Source of the DNA: Heterodera schachtii
Lineage: Eukaryota > Nematoda > Chromadorea > Rhabditida > Heteroderidae
NCBI GenBank assembly: GCA_023374025.1
Contig: SIJG01000027.1
Coordinates: 1,009,110-1,073,109, forward strand
Direction: 5' to 3'
Length of the DNA stretch: 64,000 nt
Position numbers and translations under genes: made by a program. This document shows, piece after piece, positions 10,460-22,849 of this stretch (position 1 is the first letter of the stretch; every line of letters begins with the position of its first letter). The notes under the pieces are model-generated. The model was not told where the DNA came from. It was given only the letters and a program-made list of their open reading frames with translations, and ran no database searches.

Positions 10460-12208
10460 ATGCCATCAATTAATACCAGCTCGAACGACCCGGTAAAATC
10501 AAAGGATTTAAAATAGTATTTTTTTGAAATTTAATCTAAGAACTTATAGAAATAAATAAACTTTTTAATTCACTTATAGCTTTATTTGGCCTACCGTTTC
10601 GTCGGTCCGTCCGCCGATTTGATTGTGCCGGCCGTTGCGCTGTATTTGGTTGTTTTGGTTGGCATTGTGTTGAACGGCACAGTTTTGGTGGTCACTGTCA
10701 AATCCAAGTAAATGCCTGGCATTTTTAAATTAAATTATAATTAATTTAAATTCATATTCAATTTAAATTTGCTATTTTCAGTTCCCTCCGCGGCTCCTCC
10801 AATTTTCTGATGGCTTTGATTTGTCTTTGTGAATTGGTCCACCAAATTGGGCACACTTTTTTCCTGGTTGTTGTCATTTCGGGCATAAATTTTGTCAGTT
10901 TGCTCACTGCTGACTTATTTATGACGGTAAATTTTAAATTTTTTTTTTATTTTGAATTAATTTTTCAATTTTTAGCCAATGATTTTTGCTTTGAATTGTG
11001 GCTTAATGGCAATGTTTTGTGCTGCTTTTGATCGCCTTTTTGCTGTTGTATCGCCATTTAAGTATGTAAATTAATTTTAAAAATGTTTTGTTTTAATTAA
11101 AACCCAGAAATATTAATTAACCCTAATTATTTAATTGGATAAAATCCATCATTATTTTGCTTTTATTGTTTATTTATTTGAACTGTTCATTTTAGACACT
11201 CCTCCATTTTCACCAAATACAAATTCCCATATTTGCTTGGCCATCTGTTAATTTGTGTAATTTACGGTGCATTTACACTGAATTATGTGCTCGCTTATGC
11301 ATTCGAAAATGCGGGAAAGTATGGCGCAATTAAATTAATTAATTAATTTTATTTACAATTATTTATAAATTAAATATTAATTACTATTTAATATTTTTCA
11401 GTCCAACCACCGGTGTTGTGGCCGAAACTTTTCTGGGCCCCGTTGGATATAAATTCTTCGCTGGCACATTTAGCATTTCGTTTTGTAGCACTTGCTGTTA
11501 TGTGTCAATTTTTGTGATCATCCGATGCAAAAATGGCGGTAAATTCTTTGGCATTTTTTATAAAATGCTAAATTCAAAATATTTTTTACAGTAACCCAAC
11601 AGACGAACACAAGAGTTTTACGCTCATTGGTTATCATTTTGTCTATTAACATTGGCGGATATCTAATCAATTTGGCCATGTATCAGTTGTTGTACGCATT
11701 TGGATCAATTATGGGGTATTTTTTAAATTAATTTAATTTAATTTAAATTTTCCAATTTTCCTAAGGCCCCCAATTCGTGCATGGCAATTCGGTTTTATTG
11801 TTGGCATTTTGTTAAACGCTGCTGCGGGATCAAATGCGATTGTTCTTTATTTTAACAGGTCATTATCATTATCGGATTATTAATTTTATCATTTTAATTA
11901 ATTTTAATTTATTACTATATTAATAATTAGCTTTTAGCACTGAATATCGCCGCGCGTTCAAGAAAGAATTTCGCATTTTATTCAACCGTTTTTGCAGCAA
12001 CACAAATGGTCATTTTTAATAAATAAAATTTTATAAAAATATTAATTTATTTGTATTTAACTTTTGGAAAATAAAACAGTTTATAAATATTTTTTAAACA
12101 AATTTTTAAATTAAAAAATTTTTAGCTGTTCAAACTATTGACACAATCCAAATGCGAAGTGCCAACCCAAACAACAACATGAACATCACCCGATTATCCA
12201 ACAGATGA
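10460..12208 (+). CDS. Nematode chemoreceptor-like 7TM GPCR, complete, 340 aa
   Basis: Ten exons: 10460-10492, 10580-10707, 10782-10926, 10976-11061, 11196-11318, 11402-11538, 11592-11715, 11766-11858, 11938-12008, 12126-12208. They sum to 1023 nt with consistent phases, from ATG to TGA. Seven hydrophobic segments lie near residues 24-50, 61-88, 103-126, 142-166, 183-209, 221-246 and 255-280. The N terminus has a glycosylation sequon (N5-T-S). TM1 carries GIVLNGT, and TM3 ends FDRLF, a variant of the GPCR DRY motif. TM7 ends in NSTEYRRAF where NPxxY and helix 8 are expected. This layout fits nematode Srsx-type receptors, which by family act in chemosensory neuron membranes. Intron 2 uses a GT donor here. 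It is the first complete copy of the array. Confidence 0.88.
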
Positions 12209-12540
12209 ATGTGCATTCGATCAATTTGAATCGCTATTGAAATAAGACACATCTTTTTTTTAATTCTCTTTTATCATAATTTTCTTAAAAAAATTAAAAA
12301 ATTATTACAATTTGGCATTATGAAAAAATTAATAAATTTGTTTGGTAGCTGTTTAATGATGTCAAGAATTTGGCACAGTTTCAATTTTGTGCCAAATTTG
12401 GCGTTGACAGTTTCTCATTTCATTTTAATTTTTTTCATATTCTTTTTTTGTATATTTTTTCCAATTATTTTTCCATTTTCCCATAAATTCAATTGCCATT
12501 ACTGTCTGTCATCTCGCATAAACTAATTGAATATGTCGGA

Positions 12541-12625
12541 TCAAGGGCGTAGGCAGGGGGGGGGGGGGCTGAGGGGGCTAAAGCTCCCCCCGAAAGGGGC
12601 AAAATTGGGGGAGAGGGGGAATTGG
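12541..12625. repeat. G-rich transposon-end remnant
   Basis: AAGGGCGTAGGCAGG followed by a long G-run, then GAGGGGGCTAAAGC and CCCCCCGAAAGGGG, forms an imperfect G/C foldback. G-run ends of this kind terminate many non-autonomous DNA elements. A similar end in reverse orientation lies at 60293-60345. No partner end or target duplication was identified. Confidence 0.4.
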
Positions 12626-13189
12626 AACTTTTTAAAAATTTCTTAATTCAATAATTTATTAAAAACCTTCAAAAGAAATTAAAACATTAAAAATTATATA
12701 AAATGCATAGATTGAATAAATTATTCACTAATTTCGTTTAATTTGCGAATTTCCCCTGTTCGCGCATTACGGCATTTGCCGGAATTCAAAAATTTTTAAA
12801 ACTAGAGCAACCCTCATTTGCTTTTTTCGGGGGACGGGGGCAATTAAATAAGCAGCGGCGAGGGGGGCGACTCATCTACATATAAAAGTGCGAAAATTCA
12901 AACGGCGGCTATTTACAATTAGCGCCATGGATTTTGTTGGCCATAATTTGTTTGAAACTTGATGGAATTCTTGGATTTGTAATCAGAAAGACCGTAATTA
13001 GAGCTAATTTGGCTAGTTTTGAGAAAAAGTTTTACAAATTTGTTGAAAAACGGCGCCACTTGGTTGAAACAACCGAAAACTCAATTAACCATTCTTATCG
13101 CAATTTAGGTTCATTACATAATTAATTTAGAATTTATGAATAAATTAACTTTGTTTTAGACCGATATTTTATTTATTTCGTTAGTAATA
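12626..13189. other. Spacer, no supported gene
   Basis: AT-rich DNA with a further G-rich patch at about 12825-12870. A 63-codon open frame near 12934 has no recognisable features. Confidence 0.4.
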
Positions 13190-13225
13190 ATGAAACCAAT
13201 TACCGTCAGACAGCTCAATGATTCG
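13190..13225 (+). pseudogene. Orphan exon 1-like remnant
   Basis: ATG followed by CTCAATGATTCG|GTAAATTC resembles receptor exon 1 and its donor (compare CAAATGATCCG|GTATTA at 14034). No exon 2 follows. A sister remnant with the same donor context is at 25766-25799, and both lie in a duplicated upstream block. Confidence 0.5.
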
Positions 13226-14001
13226 GTAAATTCAAAGAAATTGATAAGATATTTAATTCAAAAATGTGTAACCATTGTTACAATTATCAATTAACATAAT
13301 TCGTTGGCTAAATTTTTGGAATAATAATTTTAGGCAATTACATAAGTCCATTTTATCACTAACAAAATTACTTTATTTAAATAAATTGTTTATTTTTTCG
13401 ATTTAAAATGCATTTCAAGCATATTTTTATATTAATTTTGCCTGCTTTTAAATTTTATAAATTTTTTGTTTTAAAATCAGCAAATGCCAAATCGCCAGCA
13501 ATGGCACTTATGACCGGAATTTGCAAATTTGGGTATCCCGACCGCGGGATTGGGATTCCAAAATCAACGGGATTATCGCGCAAAATTCAGTGCCGTTCTC
13601 TAAATGGCACATAAACATACATTCATAGAAACATTAATATTCCTTGAATATTTTTTGTAATTTATTTAGTTTTTAATAATGAAATTTCAAGTCAAACGAC
13701 ATTTTAATGGCTACCAAAAAAATTGAATTAATATTTAATTGTGTCTCAAAATCAAATTTAATTTATTGGAAACAAATTCAAGCCAAAAACGAATTAATGG
13801 CAATTTGTTAAAGTGAACGTACGGAAACTAAAGTAAAAATTAGATTATAAATTTATAAATAGAAGGAGAAAGTTAAACTATTTCTGCAAATTGAATTTAG
13901 AACGTTCTTTCGGTATCTTTTAAAAGTGAAAAAAAAGAAATTCCAATCTGAAATTGTGAATTCATTTTAAAATTATTGGCACAAACAATTGGCAACAAAG
14001 A
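13226..14001 (+). promoter_or_regulatory. Upstream region, receptor class 2
   Basis: The segment from about 13740 (GTGTCTCAAAATCAAA, then GAATTAATGGCAATTTGT) to the start codon is repeated before the copy at 26904. It shares AAAAAAGAAATTCCA and ACAATTGGC just upstream of ATG. It differs from the TTTTCTCA block of class 1. A promoter role is inferred from position. At 13500-13600 lies a CCCGACCGCGGGATTGGG patch related to the GGGATCCCGC elements at 26.1 and 28.6 kb. Confidence 0.42.
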
Positions 14002-15754
14002 ATGGCCTCAATTAACACCAGTTCAAATGATCCGGTATTAAACTTTATTAATAATTATTTTATTTATAATTAATTTTTACTTAATTGTTTCCCCCAGCTT
14101 TATTTGGCATTCCGTTTCGCCGGACCGTCCGCCGATTTGATTGTGCCGGCCGTTGCGCTGTATTTGGTTGCGTTGGTTGGCATTGTGTTGAACGGCACAG
14201 TTTTAGTGATCACAGTCAAATCAAGGCAAATGCCATGGCATTTTTAAAATTTTAATTAATCATAATTAATTCAAAATCAATTTCCGATTTACCCATTTTT
14301 CAGTTCCCTCCGCGGCTCCGCCAATTTTCTGATGGCGCTGATTTGTTTTTGTGAATTAGTCCACCAAATTGGGCACACTTTTTTCCTGGTTGTTGTCATT
14401 TCGGGCACAAATTTTGTCAGTTTGCTCACTGCTGACTTAATTATGACGGTATTAATTTTGAATTTTTCAAATTTTTTTTAAATTTTACTATTTAGCCAAT
14501 GCTATTTGCCTCAAATTGTGGCTTTATGGCAATGTTTTGTGCTGCTTTTGACCGACTTTTTGCTGTTGTGTCGCCATTTAAGTATGGAAATGAATTCATA
14601 AACACTAATTAACCCTAATTAATTCTTTGATAGTTTATTTATTGTAATTTTTCATTTTTTAGACACTCCTCCATTTTCACTAAATACAAATTACCATATT
14701 TGCTTGGTCATCTGTTAATTTGTGTAATTTATGGTGCATTTACATTGAATTATGTGCTCTCAAATGCATTCGAAAATGCCGGAAAGTATGGCGCATTTTT
14801 ATTTAAAAATAAATTATTATAAAATTTCAAATTTATTTAAGTCCAACCACCGGTGTTGTGGCCGAAACTTTTCTGGGCCCCGTCGGATATAAATTCTTAG
14901 CCGGCACATTCATTATTTCATTTTGTAGCACTTGCTGTTATGTGTCAATTTTTGTGATCATCCGATGCAAAAAAGGCGGTAAATTTTGCATTTATTTCTT
15001 TGGCATTTTATTTTTTTCATTTTTACAGTAACCCAACAGACGAACACACGAGTTTTACGGTCACTGATCATCATTTTGTCCATTAACATTGGCGGGTATC
15101 TGATCACTTTGGCCATGTATCAGTTGCTGTTTACATTTGGCTCAATTTTGGGGTAATTTTAATTTAATTTAATTTTGGTTTAATTTCATAAAAATTTTCC
15201 AATTTTCCAAAGGCCCCCAATTCGTGCATGGCAATTCGGTTTTATTTCTGGCATTTTGTTAAACGCTGCTGCGGGATCAAATGCTGTCGTCCTTTATTTT
15301 AATAGGTCATTATCGCTTTAATTTTAAAATTTTCAATTGTAATACTTTTTTCAAAATATTTTTAAGCTTATATTAAACTTTTTTCAAAATATTTTTAAAC
15401 TTATATTAATTATATCTCATTAATTTAAATAATTTTTGTTCCTTTACATATCATATAATATATATTTTTTTAAATAAATTATATTTATTTTTTCATATAT
15501 TTTTCAGTACTGATTATCGTCGCGTCTTTAAAAAAGTATTTCAATCATTGAAGGGCCATTTTGGTAACAAAAATGGTAATATTTTAAAATAATTAATTAA
15601 TTAAAACGTATATATTTCAAACTGCATATGCTTTTTAGCTGTTCAAACTATTGGCACTAAAGATCAAGTGCGAAATGCCAACCCAAACAACAAAATGAAT
15701 ATTACCCGATTAAGCCAACAGATAAATGTGAATTTGATCAATCTGAAACGCTAA
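14002..15754 (+). CDS. Nematode chemoreceptor-like 7TM GPCR, complete, 350 aa
   Basis: Exons: 14002-14034, 14098-14225, 14304-14448, 14496-14581, 14663-14785, 14842-14978, 15029-15152, 15213-15305, 15508-15575, 15639-15754, total 1053 nt and open throughout. All TM segments of the family are present, with FDRLF closing TM3 and NSTDYRRVF after TM7. The donor of intron 2 is AG|GC rather than GT; reading through would meet a stop in the intron. The C terminus ends on the longer INVNLINLKR version of the tail. Exon 9 encodes the KVFQSLKGHFG variant also used by the copy at 26904, its closest sister by upstream sequence. Confidence 0.87.
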
Positions 15755-17982
15755 TTAATACAGAATTATTAATTAGAAGATTCCTTTGTAATTATGGACA
15801 AATTATGAATGTATGAACGACCTGGGGAAGCTTGTTTATTCCATCATTAATTTTTCGTTCTCATCCTGAAAATTTATGCCAAATAAAAAGTTTCATACCG
15901 TAAATTGTCATGTGAAAATGCCAAAAATGCTTCAGAAAAATTTTGTTATTCACAATCGTCACCAAAAGTGAACCAAGGATAAACATTAGAAAATTGCAAA
16001 TTTACTGCCGAAAATCGAAAATGCCAAAATGAATAAAAAATTTTAGGAAAAAAATCTAATGAATTAAAACTTTTTAAAAATGAACTAAAATAAAATTTTA
16101 ATGTTTAAATGAAATCATTCAACTTAATTCATTCTAATTCCTGCCAGAAAAGAAATTATCAAATTTAATAATAATAATAATAATAATTACTAACTTTTTG
16201 TTTTAAAAATTTGAAATAAATTGCCACTTTTTGTGTCCAAATATTAGAGTGAAGATGCTGATGTCCAGCCCAGAATATGAGGAAGGGGACGAGTGAAAAC
16301 GGGGATTGGATTTGGGGGAAAGAAGGAAAAACCAAAACCCGGGCCCTGGGTAAATGGCCTCCCCAAATTAGTAATCCCATGGGTGCGCAATGATCGAATA
16401 CGCGTGCGGGGATGGGCGAGAAGGAGTAAAATATAATATAAATATTGGCCAATCACATGAAGTAATAATTCCGCCGCGCTTTGCTCTCGGCTCTCGCTCG
16501 CCGATTAACTGCCCACTCAACTGACTCCTTATCGAGAGAATGCTCCCGATTAAATAGTTGGATTTATGGAACGGAAAATGGAATGAAATAGAGCGGAGAT
16601 ATGTGCTTGGGAAAGAGATTAAATGGATGTGATTAATTGCGCTTTACATTAGAAACATTACATCGCGAAACATGGACATAAAATTTCAAAAAATATGGAC
16701 ATAAAATTGGCACTGCCGTCCCCAAAAACTTCGGCGACTCTCGGCACCGTCAGACTCCTCATTTTCCCCAAAGTTTATCGAAAAAACGACCCGCAAAAAA
16801 GTCGAGTAAAAGCAAAAAAAAAATCGCAGCTTGACTTTATTGAAAATATTATTTTTAGAATTTTTAATTTTTTGTTATTTTCAAACAAAAAATTTGGGAG
16901 CATTTATTTTCTGACAAATTCTGGCTAAATCAACAATTTTTTCTAAGATAAGTTTGGAATCGATTAATTAAAAATTAAGAGTGCATTTGAATTGTTTTAC
17001 GAATTCTTAGGTTTTTCAAATTATTTTATTTTTATTTGAATTATGAATTATAATTAAATTTTTTTAATTTATTTAAATTTTTGAGTACCAAATCCATCAA
17101 ACTTTGTATAATTCGAACGTTCTTAACAGACAGACTTTTTGGCTTAACCAAAAATCACAAACATTTACCTATAATAAAAAAGTTTTAATAAAAAAAATAC
17201 GCAAAACTTTTGAGTTTTTTTTTTGATGGCTGATTTGTCTCGTGAATTGGTCCATAAATGGCTCCCGGTAAATTGGACACCGGAAAATTGGACAGAGAAA
17301 AATTGGACACTAGATATATTCTATAATTCAAATATTTCTTCAATTTTTTTTTGTCATTTCCGTTCCCCTATTATGTTTAAATGGGCAAATCGAGCATTTG
17401 CCAATTCATTTTTTCGCACAATTAAATAATATTTTCCATTAAATTTTATTTTTCTATCTAATTTAGCTTTTAGATATTTTCTTGTTTTCCACATTATTTT
17501 TAATTAAATTGTTTTCTAATTTCCCATTTATGGCTAATTTTAGTCCAATTTTCCCTTGAAATTATTTGCCAATCAACAAAATAAAATAATTTCATATTTT
17601 GGAGAATTTTAAATTTTTGAATTGACCAAACTGAACATGTGCCATTTTCTCATTCCATACACACACCGTTTCAAAAAACGAGATGTGTACCAATAAATAG
17701 ATAGTGCCAGAGAAAAACCTTATCTTTTTTTCTCTAATTTTTTGTCTCCTTTTGGCGTACTATCTAATATTTTTATTATTAGGAAAAACAACATTCATTT
17801 CTCTCCATATAACTTTTTTTCTATCCATATACTTTCCACCAATTTTGCATATCGATAGAGAAAAAATATTTAGGATTTTTCAATCGCTTTTTTAAAGAAA
17901 ACAATCGCTTTTATTTAACTTAAATTTTAATTTTAAGGTAAATTTAATTATATGGCAAAAAGAAAAATTGTGTGCAAGCTTA
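15755..17982. other. Spacer, no supported gene
   Basis: A long stretch without receptor exons. It holds an ATA/ATT microsatellite near 16165-16190 and a GC-richer segment at about 16240-16560. A small run of AATTGGACAC-type words lies near 17263-17312. Short open frames on both strands lack splice partners or motifs. Confidence 0.4.
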
Positions 17983-19846
17983 ATGCAATTAAATCGGCAC
18001 AAAAAACGGGTGAAAAATCGAGGGAAGCGACGAACCAAAATGGCAAAGGCGACGGAGGCCCGATGGGCCAAGAAAAGTGAGTTCTTTCACTAATTTTAAT
18101 TCAAAAATCATTTTTTTAAATTTCAGCCGCTTCACAGCTGAATCCCAATGCCGGAACGCCACAACAGGACGAAGCAGGGCCGTCAACATCTGCTGCATCC
18201 GCCGAAGAAGCGATGGAACCACCGCCATCAACTCCAGGACCAGTGCCAACGCCGGAGATGGACGAGGAAATTTTGGATATGGCGATTTGCTGCCGTCAAC
18301 ACCGGCCACGCCAATCGGCGATTTGGTGCCGTTTCCGTCAACACCAACTGCGCCCATGGACACCGGGGAAATGACACCGCCACCGCTGGCCATCGACGAG
18401 CGATCAGAGCGCATCGAACAATTGGAGAAGCAGCTCAAGGACCAGGACGACACCATCAAATTTCTGCGAGAGCAGGTGCGCAACCGACAAGCGCTGATCA
18501 CTGATCTACGTCGCCAGCTGGAGCAATGCGCGGCACCACCAGTGGCGACACCAACCACCAGCAAAAGTGAGTGAACTTTCGATGCCTTCTCTTTTCTCTC
18601 AAAAATTGATCATTTATTTTTTTTGTCAATTTTAGCAACGCCAAACGAAAATTTGGAGCGGTATGGAGAGGTACTTCGGGGGCAAATTGGTCAAATTGAG
18701 GCGTTGGCGGGGAAAACGTGAAATGGTAGAGACGACAAAGCTAACCACCTACATTTTCAATTTAAAGGTTCATTGGTGGTGACATCAGCTTTATTTGGTC
18801 ATTGATCGGTCACTGCGGTTCAGCCGTTACAACTTTTCCGTCCCCAATTTGCACGTGCCGGACTGATCAAATGCTTCAGGAGCAATGCTGCCAACTCAGG
18901 ACAATGGATCAGACATTTGAACTTGCGGAACAATGGAGGACGGCGTTGCAAAAAGGCGATAAGGCGACTGCTGCTGTTCGATCGGTATCAATGGGCATCA
19001 CAAAACCGCCTCTGCTTCGTTCAATTAACTTTGACCAGACCATCCCTGCCCCTTTTCACGTATTTCAAGGCTGGAAATGCCATTGTTCGAGAACTTGAGA
19101 GGCAGGAGGGATGTGCACCGATTGCTCAAAAGTTCTTCAGAAGAATTGGCGCGCGAAGGGAACAATTTCGAAAAAGGGATTTGACCGGCAACTCAATAAG
19201 AAAGATTTTGGTTCGCGCTGCAGAAATGAACGAACTTTTCACAACGGAATGGCCAAAAGTTATTTGTAGGACACTCGAACACCTCGGCAAAATTCAAAAT
19301 TTTCAGAAGTGTTTTGTCAGATATTAATCTGTTAAAAGCATAAATTTTAGGCACAAATTTTGTCGCGAAATGACCTGGATGCACTTGAGCGAACAATTGA
19401 CGATTTCAAACTGTTTTTGGCAGAGCAGGATCGGATGCGTGGCTTTCTCTCAAAGAAACCCAAGGCCCATCTCCTACTCTTTCACTTTGAGCCATTTGCA
19501 AGACAGCATCAATTCATTGGTGCATTGGATGCGCAGGGTGACTAATAAATTTCTTAATTAAAAATTTCATGTATTTTCAAGGTGATGAAGCACTTCATTC
19601 GGTGTGGCGCAGACTCGAACAGTGGTGGAAATGATGCCGGACTCGGAACAAATTTTGCAACAATTGGAGCACCATCTTGTCAACAATTGGCTGCTGGACA
19701 CTGGGAGGATTGACGAATTGAAGAGGGTTTTTTTCAAGTGTTTCCCTTTCTTAATTCATTCTTATCTTCAGAGTTAAAGGTGAGGATGACACGGACGAAG
19801 AAGCGGCGGGAGAAAGCGATGACGATTCCCAAATTGATGTAATTTA
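17983..19846 (+). pseudogene. Decayed multi-exon gene, probably transposon-derived
   Basis: Exon 1 (17983-18076) encodes a very basic start (KKRVKNRGKRR, ARWAKK) and splices in phase to 18127-18566. That exon holds an acidic Pro/Ser/Thr-rich part, then a frame change near 18285, then a coiled coil (IEQLEKQLKDQDDTIKFLRE). Exon 3 starts at 18636 and meets TGA at about 18720. Further on, in separate frames, come GGDISFIWSL near 18776 with CTCRTDQM, TIPAPFHVFQG near 19060 and HLLLFHFEPF with FIGALDAQGDEALHSVW near 19460-19600. The last piece is an acidic end (EDDTDEEAAGESDDD). These motif types recall a family of transposon-associated proteins common in invertebrate genomes; I cannot name it and did not search. 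At least four frame breaks make it a pseudogene. Confidence 0.68.
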
Positions 19847-19985
19847 ACAAATTAGGATTAAAGTGTGATTTTCATAAAAAATTGAGGCACAAACTTTTTA
19901 TTATTTTTGTTTATTTTTCAGAATATTTATTTGTTATTTTACAAGTCTTTTTTGCTTAAAATCACCAAAAATGTTAATTAACATG

Positions 19986-20046
19986 CATCGGATTCGAACC
20001 TGGGAGCCCCCTTTTGGTGGCTAACACATAGACCACTGAGACAAAA
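19986..20046 (-). repeat. tRNA-like (SINE-type) sequence
   Basis: On the minus strand, TGGTCTATGTG fits an A box and GGTTCGAATCC fits a B box exactly, about 40 bases apart. Flanking bases do not make an acceptor stem, so it is a tRNA-derived repeat rather than a working tRNA gene. Confidence 0.55.
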
Positions 20047-20194
20047 ATTCAAATCTTTTTGGAACTGGGAGGCAAAAACTGAAACGGTTTGTACAAAGAG
20101 GTTTCAATTTTTCTGCTTTTCCAACATCCGGTTCATCTCCAAATAACCAATTATTGAATTTGCTTTTAAATTGATTGCGATTTATTAGTATTTT

Positions 20195-20385
20195 TTGAAC
20201 TTGGCATGAAAAATTTTGCGTTGGCATTTTCTCACAAAATTCAAATGTTTCATTTTCTTTTCCTTTTTTCAGAAAATAAAAAAACACTTTTCTCATATAT
20301 ACATATTTGATCACAAATTTTCTCACAAAGTATAATTTTCATTTTCCACTTTTTTCCAACTTCCGTTAAGTAACAAAATTTAAAA
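20195..20385 (+). promoter_or_regulatory. Class 1 upstream block before a decayed receptor
   Basis: GCGTTGGCATTTTCTCAC, ATTTTCTCACAAAG and ACTTCCGTTAAGTAAC occur in the order seen before the complete class 1 genes. The downstream gene (20506) is broken, so this copy probably no longer serves an intact receptor. Confidence 0.45.
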
Positions 20386-20505
20386 AAAAATTTAATTGCA
20401 ATTTATTCGATGAATTAACAAAAATAAAGGAATTACTTCATCAAAATTTTCAAATAAATAAATATGTTTTAGCAGACAAATTTCCACAAAATTTTTTTTC
20501 CATTA

Positions 20506-20808
20506 ATGGCATCAATTAATACCAGTTCAAATGACCCGTTAAAATCAAAGGATTTAATTTTTTTAAAAATATTTATTGAAAAATTAAGCCAAAATTAATT
20601 TAAATAAATAGGTCTTTTAATTAATTATCATTTTAAAGATTTATTTGGCCTACCGTTTCGCCGGTCCGTTCGCCAATTTGATGCCGTTACGCTGTATTTC
20701 GTTGTGATTAGGGGAAGAGAGAGAGAGAAGAGAGAGAGAGACAGAGAGGGAGAGAAAGAAAAAAGGAATAAGACTGAGAGAGAGAAAGATGGAGAGAAAG
20801 AGAAAGAC

Positions 20809-20842
<34 letters not shown>

Positions 20843-21627
20843 ATGAAGGAATAGAGAAGGGAAAGAGAGAGAGAGGGGGAGGGGGTGAGAGAGTGAGAGA
20901 CATTCTGAAAATGCGTGAGAACAAATAGAATGAGAGAGAGAGGAGGTTGGAGAGATAAAGGAATTGAGGAGAGAGAGAGAGAAAGAGAGAGAGGGGGGGG
21001 AGAGGGAGAGAGAAAGAGAGAGAGAGAGGGAATAAGAGGAAGAAGGAAGAGAGTAGAGATAGAGGGGAGTGGGGGGAGAGGGTGAGAGAAAGAAAGAACG
21101 AATAGGGGGAGAAAGAGAAGAGAGAGAGACAGAGAGAGAGGGAGGGAAAGGAAAAAGGAATACAGACTGAGAGAGAGAGAGCGAGAGAAAGAGAGATACA
21201 GAGAGAGAGAGAGAGAGAGAGAAAGAAGGAATAGAGGAGGGAAAGAGAGAGAGAGAGAGAGAGAAGGAATAGAGAGAGAGGAAAGGGAGAGGGAGAGACG
21301 GAGAATTAACAATTAGCTTTTAGCACTGAATATTGCCGCGTGTTCAAAAAAGAATTTCGCATTTTATTCAATCGTTCTTTGCAACATAAATGATCATTTT
21401 TAATAAAATTAATTTTATAACATAATTTTAAATTTTAGTTTTACTACATTTTGCTGTACTATTAAAAAAAATTTAAATAAAATTTTTTAAACCAATATTT
21501 TAGAATTAAAATTTTTTAACTGTCCAAACTATTGGCACTAACCAAGTGCGAATTTCCCAAACAACAACATGAACAACATTGGATTAAGCCAACAGATAAA
21601 TGTGAATTCTATCAATCTGAATCGCTA
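20506..21627 (+). pseudogene. Receptor pseudogene with middle replaced by a GA tract
   Basis: Exon 1 (20506-20538) is nearly perfect, but its donor has lost one G (CCGTTAAAA instead of CCGGTAAAA). Exon 2 starts near 20639 with internal deletions and stops at about 20702, where a 600-bp GA-rich tract begins. Exons 3 to 8 are absent. Exon 9 (21324-21391) has lost its donor GT (ATGATC). Exon 10 (21520-21627) has lost its acceptor AG (TTTTAACTG). Tail sequence is closest to the copy at 23233. Confidence 0.88.
20703..21303. repeat. GA-rich homopurine tract
   Basis: About 600 bp of almost pure A/G on the plus strand, mostly (GA)n with G-runs and AAAGG interruptions. It contains an internal rough duplication (20701-20900 resembles 21110-21290). 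It abuts receptor exon 9 on its right side. Long open frames here are a by-product of the missing stop codons on the CT strand. Confidence 0.93.
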
Positions 21628-22110
21628 ATTGATACGGAAACTTTTCTTTTTAAATATTTTTTATTGTATAAAGAATAAATTTGAATTTTATTGGGATTTT
21701 GCATTATTAAAAAAAGAATAATTTGTGGGGCGGGCGGTCATTTCAGTCTGGGAAGTTGCAGTTGGGTTAATTATTTGTAACTTCTCTTAGAAACGACCAA
21801 ATACATTATTCTTGGCATCATTTAAAAGCCATAAGTGACCACTATTAGCTGCAAAATTTCAAAACGTTATGACCAGAAAACTTTTTAAAAAACGTTGTTC
21901 GAACATTTCTGGTGATAATATTTTTTGAAAATTAATAAAAAAAATTTCAAATTTTGCAGGCTAATAAGGGCATTTAGGGCTTTCGAATGGTCAATTCACT
22001 CTTTACGAAGAATTTTTTCCCAAGAAAATAACCATTTTACAAAAATTTTATTTACATATTTGTTTTTTGTACATATTTCGGAATTTTTTTTTGCATATTT
22101 ATACACATAT

Positions 22111-22740
22111 CAGGGATGTTGCTCGTCTCGTGTCTCGTAATCTCGTGTTTTTCGACCGTCTCGTGTCTCGTATTCTCGTGTTTTTAGACCGTCTCGTAAT
22201 CTTGTATTCTCGTTTTTTAGACCGTCTCCTAATCTCGTGTTTTTCGACCGTCTCGTTTCTCGTATTCTCGTGTTTTTAACCGTCTCGTAATCTCGTATTC
22301 TCGTGTTTTTAGACCGTCTTGTGTTGCGTGTCTCCCATTTTCTCACGAGACACGAAATTTTTATGCACTGGCAAGAATGGGTGTGGGAGGGGAGGTTGAG
22401 AGAAAATATTTGGGAAAATTGAGAAAAGGGAAAAAATATAAACAATTGATTTTCTTTTAATCAAAGTAAGCTGAAACATTTAGTCTAGTGGCTAAACCTT
22501 TAGTCTTTAATATATTTCTGCGTTGGTTCGATTCCCACACAGAATAAAATTATTTTTTATTCTTTAAATGTAAAATTATTTTAAAAATTTAATTACAAAA
22601 TTTTCAAATTTAAATATTTCTTTAATTTTTAGACATCGCCAAAAAATTAATTTTTTATGTCGAAAAATGGTTTAACAAATCCATGAAAATCCCAAAATTT
22701 TTCCCGGCCGGCGCCACTCGGCGCCGCCGGCCCCCAAAAC
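22111..22740. mobile_element. hAT-like composite element, right end missing
   Basis: It begins CAGGGATGTTGCTCG, followed by repeats of CTCGTATTCTCGTGTTTTT. The motif ACTGGCAAGAATGGGTGT and a tRNA-like segment (22481 TAGTCTAGTGG, 22524 GGTTCGATTCC) come next. It ends at the GC-rich palindromic patch CGGCGCCACTCGGCGCCGCC. The same internal order is seen in the complete elements at 50750 and 58329. No matching right terminus was found before the next receptor's upstream block. Confidence 0.6.
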
Positions 22741-22849
22741 TCCAAAATAATGAATTTATAATTTTAATTTTAATTATTAAAAAAATATTTTATTACAAAA
22801 AATAATAATTTTCTTAATTTGATCACCTGCACTTTTCGTATTTTATAAT

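Noticed and set aside
10707..10712. Reading intron 2 as retained coding sequence
   Set aside because: In the copies examined, reading through the donor meets an in-frame stop shortly after the palindrome (for example CATTTTTAA), and splicing restores a TM2-containing frame in every complete copy.
18148..18504. His/Arg-rich 118-codon frame over the coiled-coil exon
   Set aside because: It is the out-of-phase shadow of the acidic and coiled-coil frames, which splice in phase with their neighbours.
20628..21312. Leu/Ser-rich minus-strand and Arg/Glu-rich plus-strand open frames
   Set aside because: They only read the GA microsatellite in different frames.
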